In this document: in pieces, positions 5,172-6,397 of the stretch | Position numbering within the stretch: position 1 is the stretch's first letter | How the letters are laid out: every line of letters begins with the position of its first letter | Source of the DNA: Pelagibacteraceae bacterium BACL5 MAG-120820-bin39 | GTDB taxonomy: Bacteria > Pseudomonadota > Alphaproteobacteria > Pelagibacterales > Pelagibacteraceae | DNA length: 6,397 nucleotides | Reading direction: 5' to 3' | NCBI GenBank assembly: GCA_001438335.1 | Contig: LIBV01000051.1 | Coordinates: forward strand, 1-6,397 | The notes under the pieces: model-generated | Told to the model about the DNA's origin: nothing | The model's database searches: none | The model's input: the letters and a program-made list of their open reading frames with translations, nothing else | Program-made: the position numbers and the translations under genes

Positions 5172-6397
5172 TTATTTGCCTATACAAAAATCTTTAAAGA
5201 TACTACCTAAAATTTCTTCAACATCTACTTTGCCCACAATCATTCCAAGATGTCTCGTTGCCAACCTAAGATCCTCTGCCGCTTTATCAAAATCTTCAAT
5301 ATCATTTTTATCATTAAAATTATTAAGATGTTCCAGGCACTGCATGAGGTGTTGTCTATGTCTTTCTCTTGTAATTAAAATATCTTCACTTGAGATAAAT
5401 TTATTTTTTAAATTATTTTTTATTTTTAAAATTAATTTATCTAAATTCTTATTTTCTTTAATTGAAATTAAAACATGATCAAATGTTTTTAATTCTTCTT
5501 CCAAATCTTTAAAAATAAGATCAGATTTATTTAAAACTAAGATAGCATTTTGATCTAATAAATCCTTTAAAATACCAGTAAAATCAACAGTTTTGGCATC
5601 TACCACAACCAACTTAAGATCGGCCTCTACTGCTTTTTTTAAAGATAGTTTAATTCCCTTTTGTTCAATTTCATTTTTTGATTCTCTTATGCCAGCGGTA
5701 TCAGAAATTATAACTGGATAACCATCTATATTTAAATGAGTTTCAATTACATCCCTGGTTGTTCCTGCGGTTTCGGAAACTATGGCGACATCTCTGTTTG
5801 CAAAATAATTTATTAAACTTGATTTACCTGCATTGACTGGTCCAACAATTGCAATTTTAAAACCTTCTCGAATTCTCTCACCAACCTTTTGATCATCTAA
5901 AATTTTTTTAATTTTATTTATAACTTCATCCGAATTTTTTTTAATTTGTTCCAAAATATTTTCAGGCAAATCTTCATCTGGAAAATCTATTTTTGCTTCA
6001 ACATAAGATAAAATTTTTAACAACTTTTCTCTTAGAAAATTAAACTCATCAGCTGTCTTGCCACTCATTATTCGTATAGCTTGCTGCCTTTGAATTTCTG
6101 TTTCAGAAGAAATTAAATCAGCAATACTTTCTCTGCTTTTAGTAGATTTATTTTTCCATTTTGAAATGCTAATTTTGTAAATTCACCTGGTTCCGCTAAA
6201 CGACAATTTTTAATTTCTGAGAGAGAAGTGTGTATAGCGTCAATTACTGCTTTACTACCATGTACCTGGATTTCTGCCATATCCTCACCTGTGTAGCTCT
6301 CAGGGGCAGGAAACCACAATATTATACCTTCATCAATTAGCTCAGAAGTGTTGATTTTATTGATTTTTCTAAGAGTTGCCACCCTTGGTTTCGGTAT
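5172..6397 (-). CDS. mnmE: tRNA modification GTPase MnmE (TrmE), 5'-partial and frameshifted
   Basis: MnmE is the GTPase partner of MnmG in wobble-uridine modification, supplying a folate-derived one-carbon unit. The N-terminal folate-binding domain enters from the right edge at 6397 in the frame reading IPKPRVATLRKI. It includes YTGEDMAEIQVHGS (6295-6254) and GEFTKLAF (6187-6164), and reaches LLKAE before that frame runs to a stop at 6115-6113. The expected continuation SIADLISSETEIQRQQAIRIMSG starts at 6128 in another frame and is open to the end. The G domain has G1 GPVNAGKSS (5843-5817, with the potassium-binding Asn), G2 GTTRD (5765-5751), G3 DTAG (5702-5691) and G4 NKSD (5531-5520). The C-terminal FCIGK with the catalytic cysteine lies at 5189-5175. 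About 407 residues are visible of a usual 445-455. The GTG at 6382 and the ATG at 6068 are internal codons, not starts. Confidence 0.95.

Noticed and set aside
5155..5478. Plus-strand open frame of 107 codons opposite mnmE
   Set aside because: It is the antisense shadow of the conserved C-terminal part of MnmE; its product is a leucine/serine-rich low-complexity string with no family resemblance.
1..6397. Mobile element, defence system, CRISPR array or other novel system
   Set aside because: All coding sequence is accounted for by six conserved housekeeping genes in their usual order; no transposase, integrase, direct-repeat array or compositional break was seen.

Overview
The window is a strongly AT-rich, very compact stretch of bacterial chromosome. 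Gene content and order, mnmE–mnmG–rsmG–parA–parB on the minus strand running tail-to-tail into holA on the plus strand, is the origin-proximal arrangement typical of Alphaproteobacteria. The AT-richness, lysine/isoleucine/asparagine-rich proteins and near-absent spacers point to the SAR11 clade (Pelagibacterales, Candidatus Pelagibacter-like). That assignment rests on recognition of the proteins and the gene order, not on a search.

Layout: positions 1-893 (+) hold most of holA, the DNA polymerase III delta subunit; its start lies left of the window. It ends in a 4-base overlap with the end of parB (890-1735, -). Upstream of parB on the minus strand come parA (1735-2529), rsmG/gidB (2531-3184) and mnmG/gidA (3184-5055), with junctions of +1 overlap, 1-base gap and +1 overlap. 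The only real gap, 116 bases (5056-5171), separates mnmG from mnmE (5172-6397, -), whose start lies right of the window.

Functionally, MnmE and MnmG form the complex that modifies the wobble uridine of certain tRNAs, RsmG methylates 16S rRNA, and ParA/ParB with a parS centromere segregate the chromosome. A perfect parS palindrome (TGTTTCACGTGAAACA, 3122-3137) lies inside the rsmG coding sequence, so the ParB loading site is embedded in the same operon as its own genes.

Two genes are not intact as given. holA changes frame near 280 and mnmE near 6130. In both cases strong family similarity continues across the break in another frame, and each break is repaired by a net change equivalent to one missing base (or, in mnmE, two extra bases). 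Sequencing or assembly error is the likeliest cause, because holA is expected to be essential and both halves of each gene look undecayed. I see no mobile element, CRISPR array, RNA gene or novel system: this is an ordinary conserved housekeeping locus with some well-defined small-scale features.
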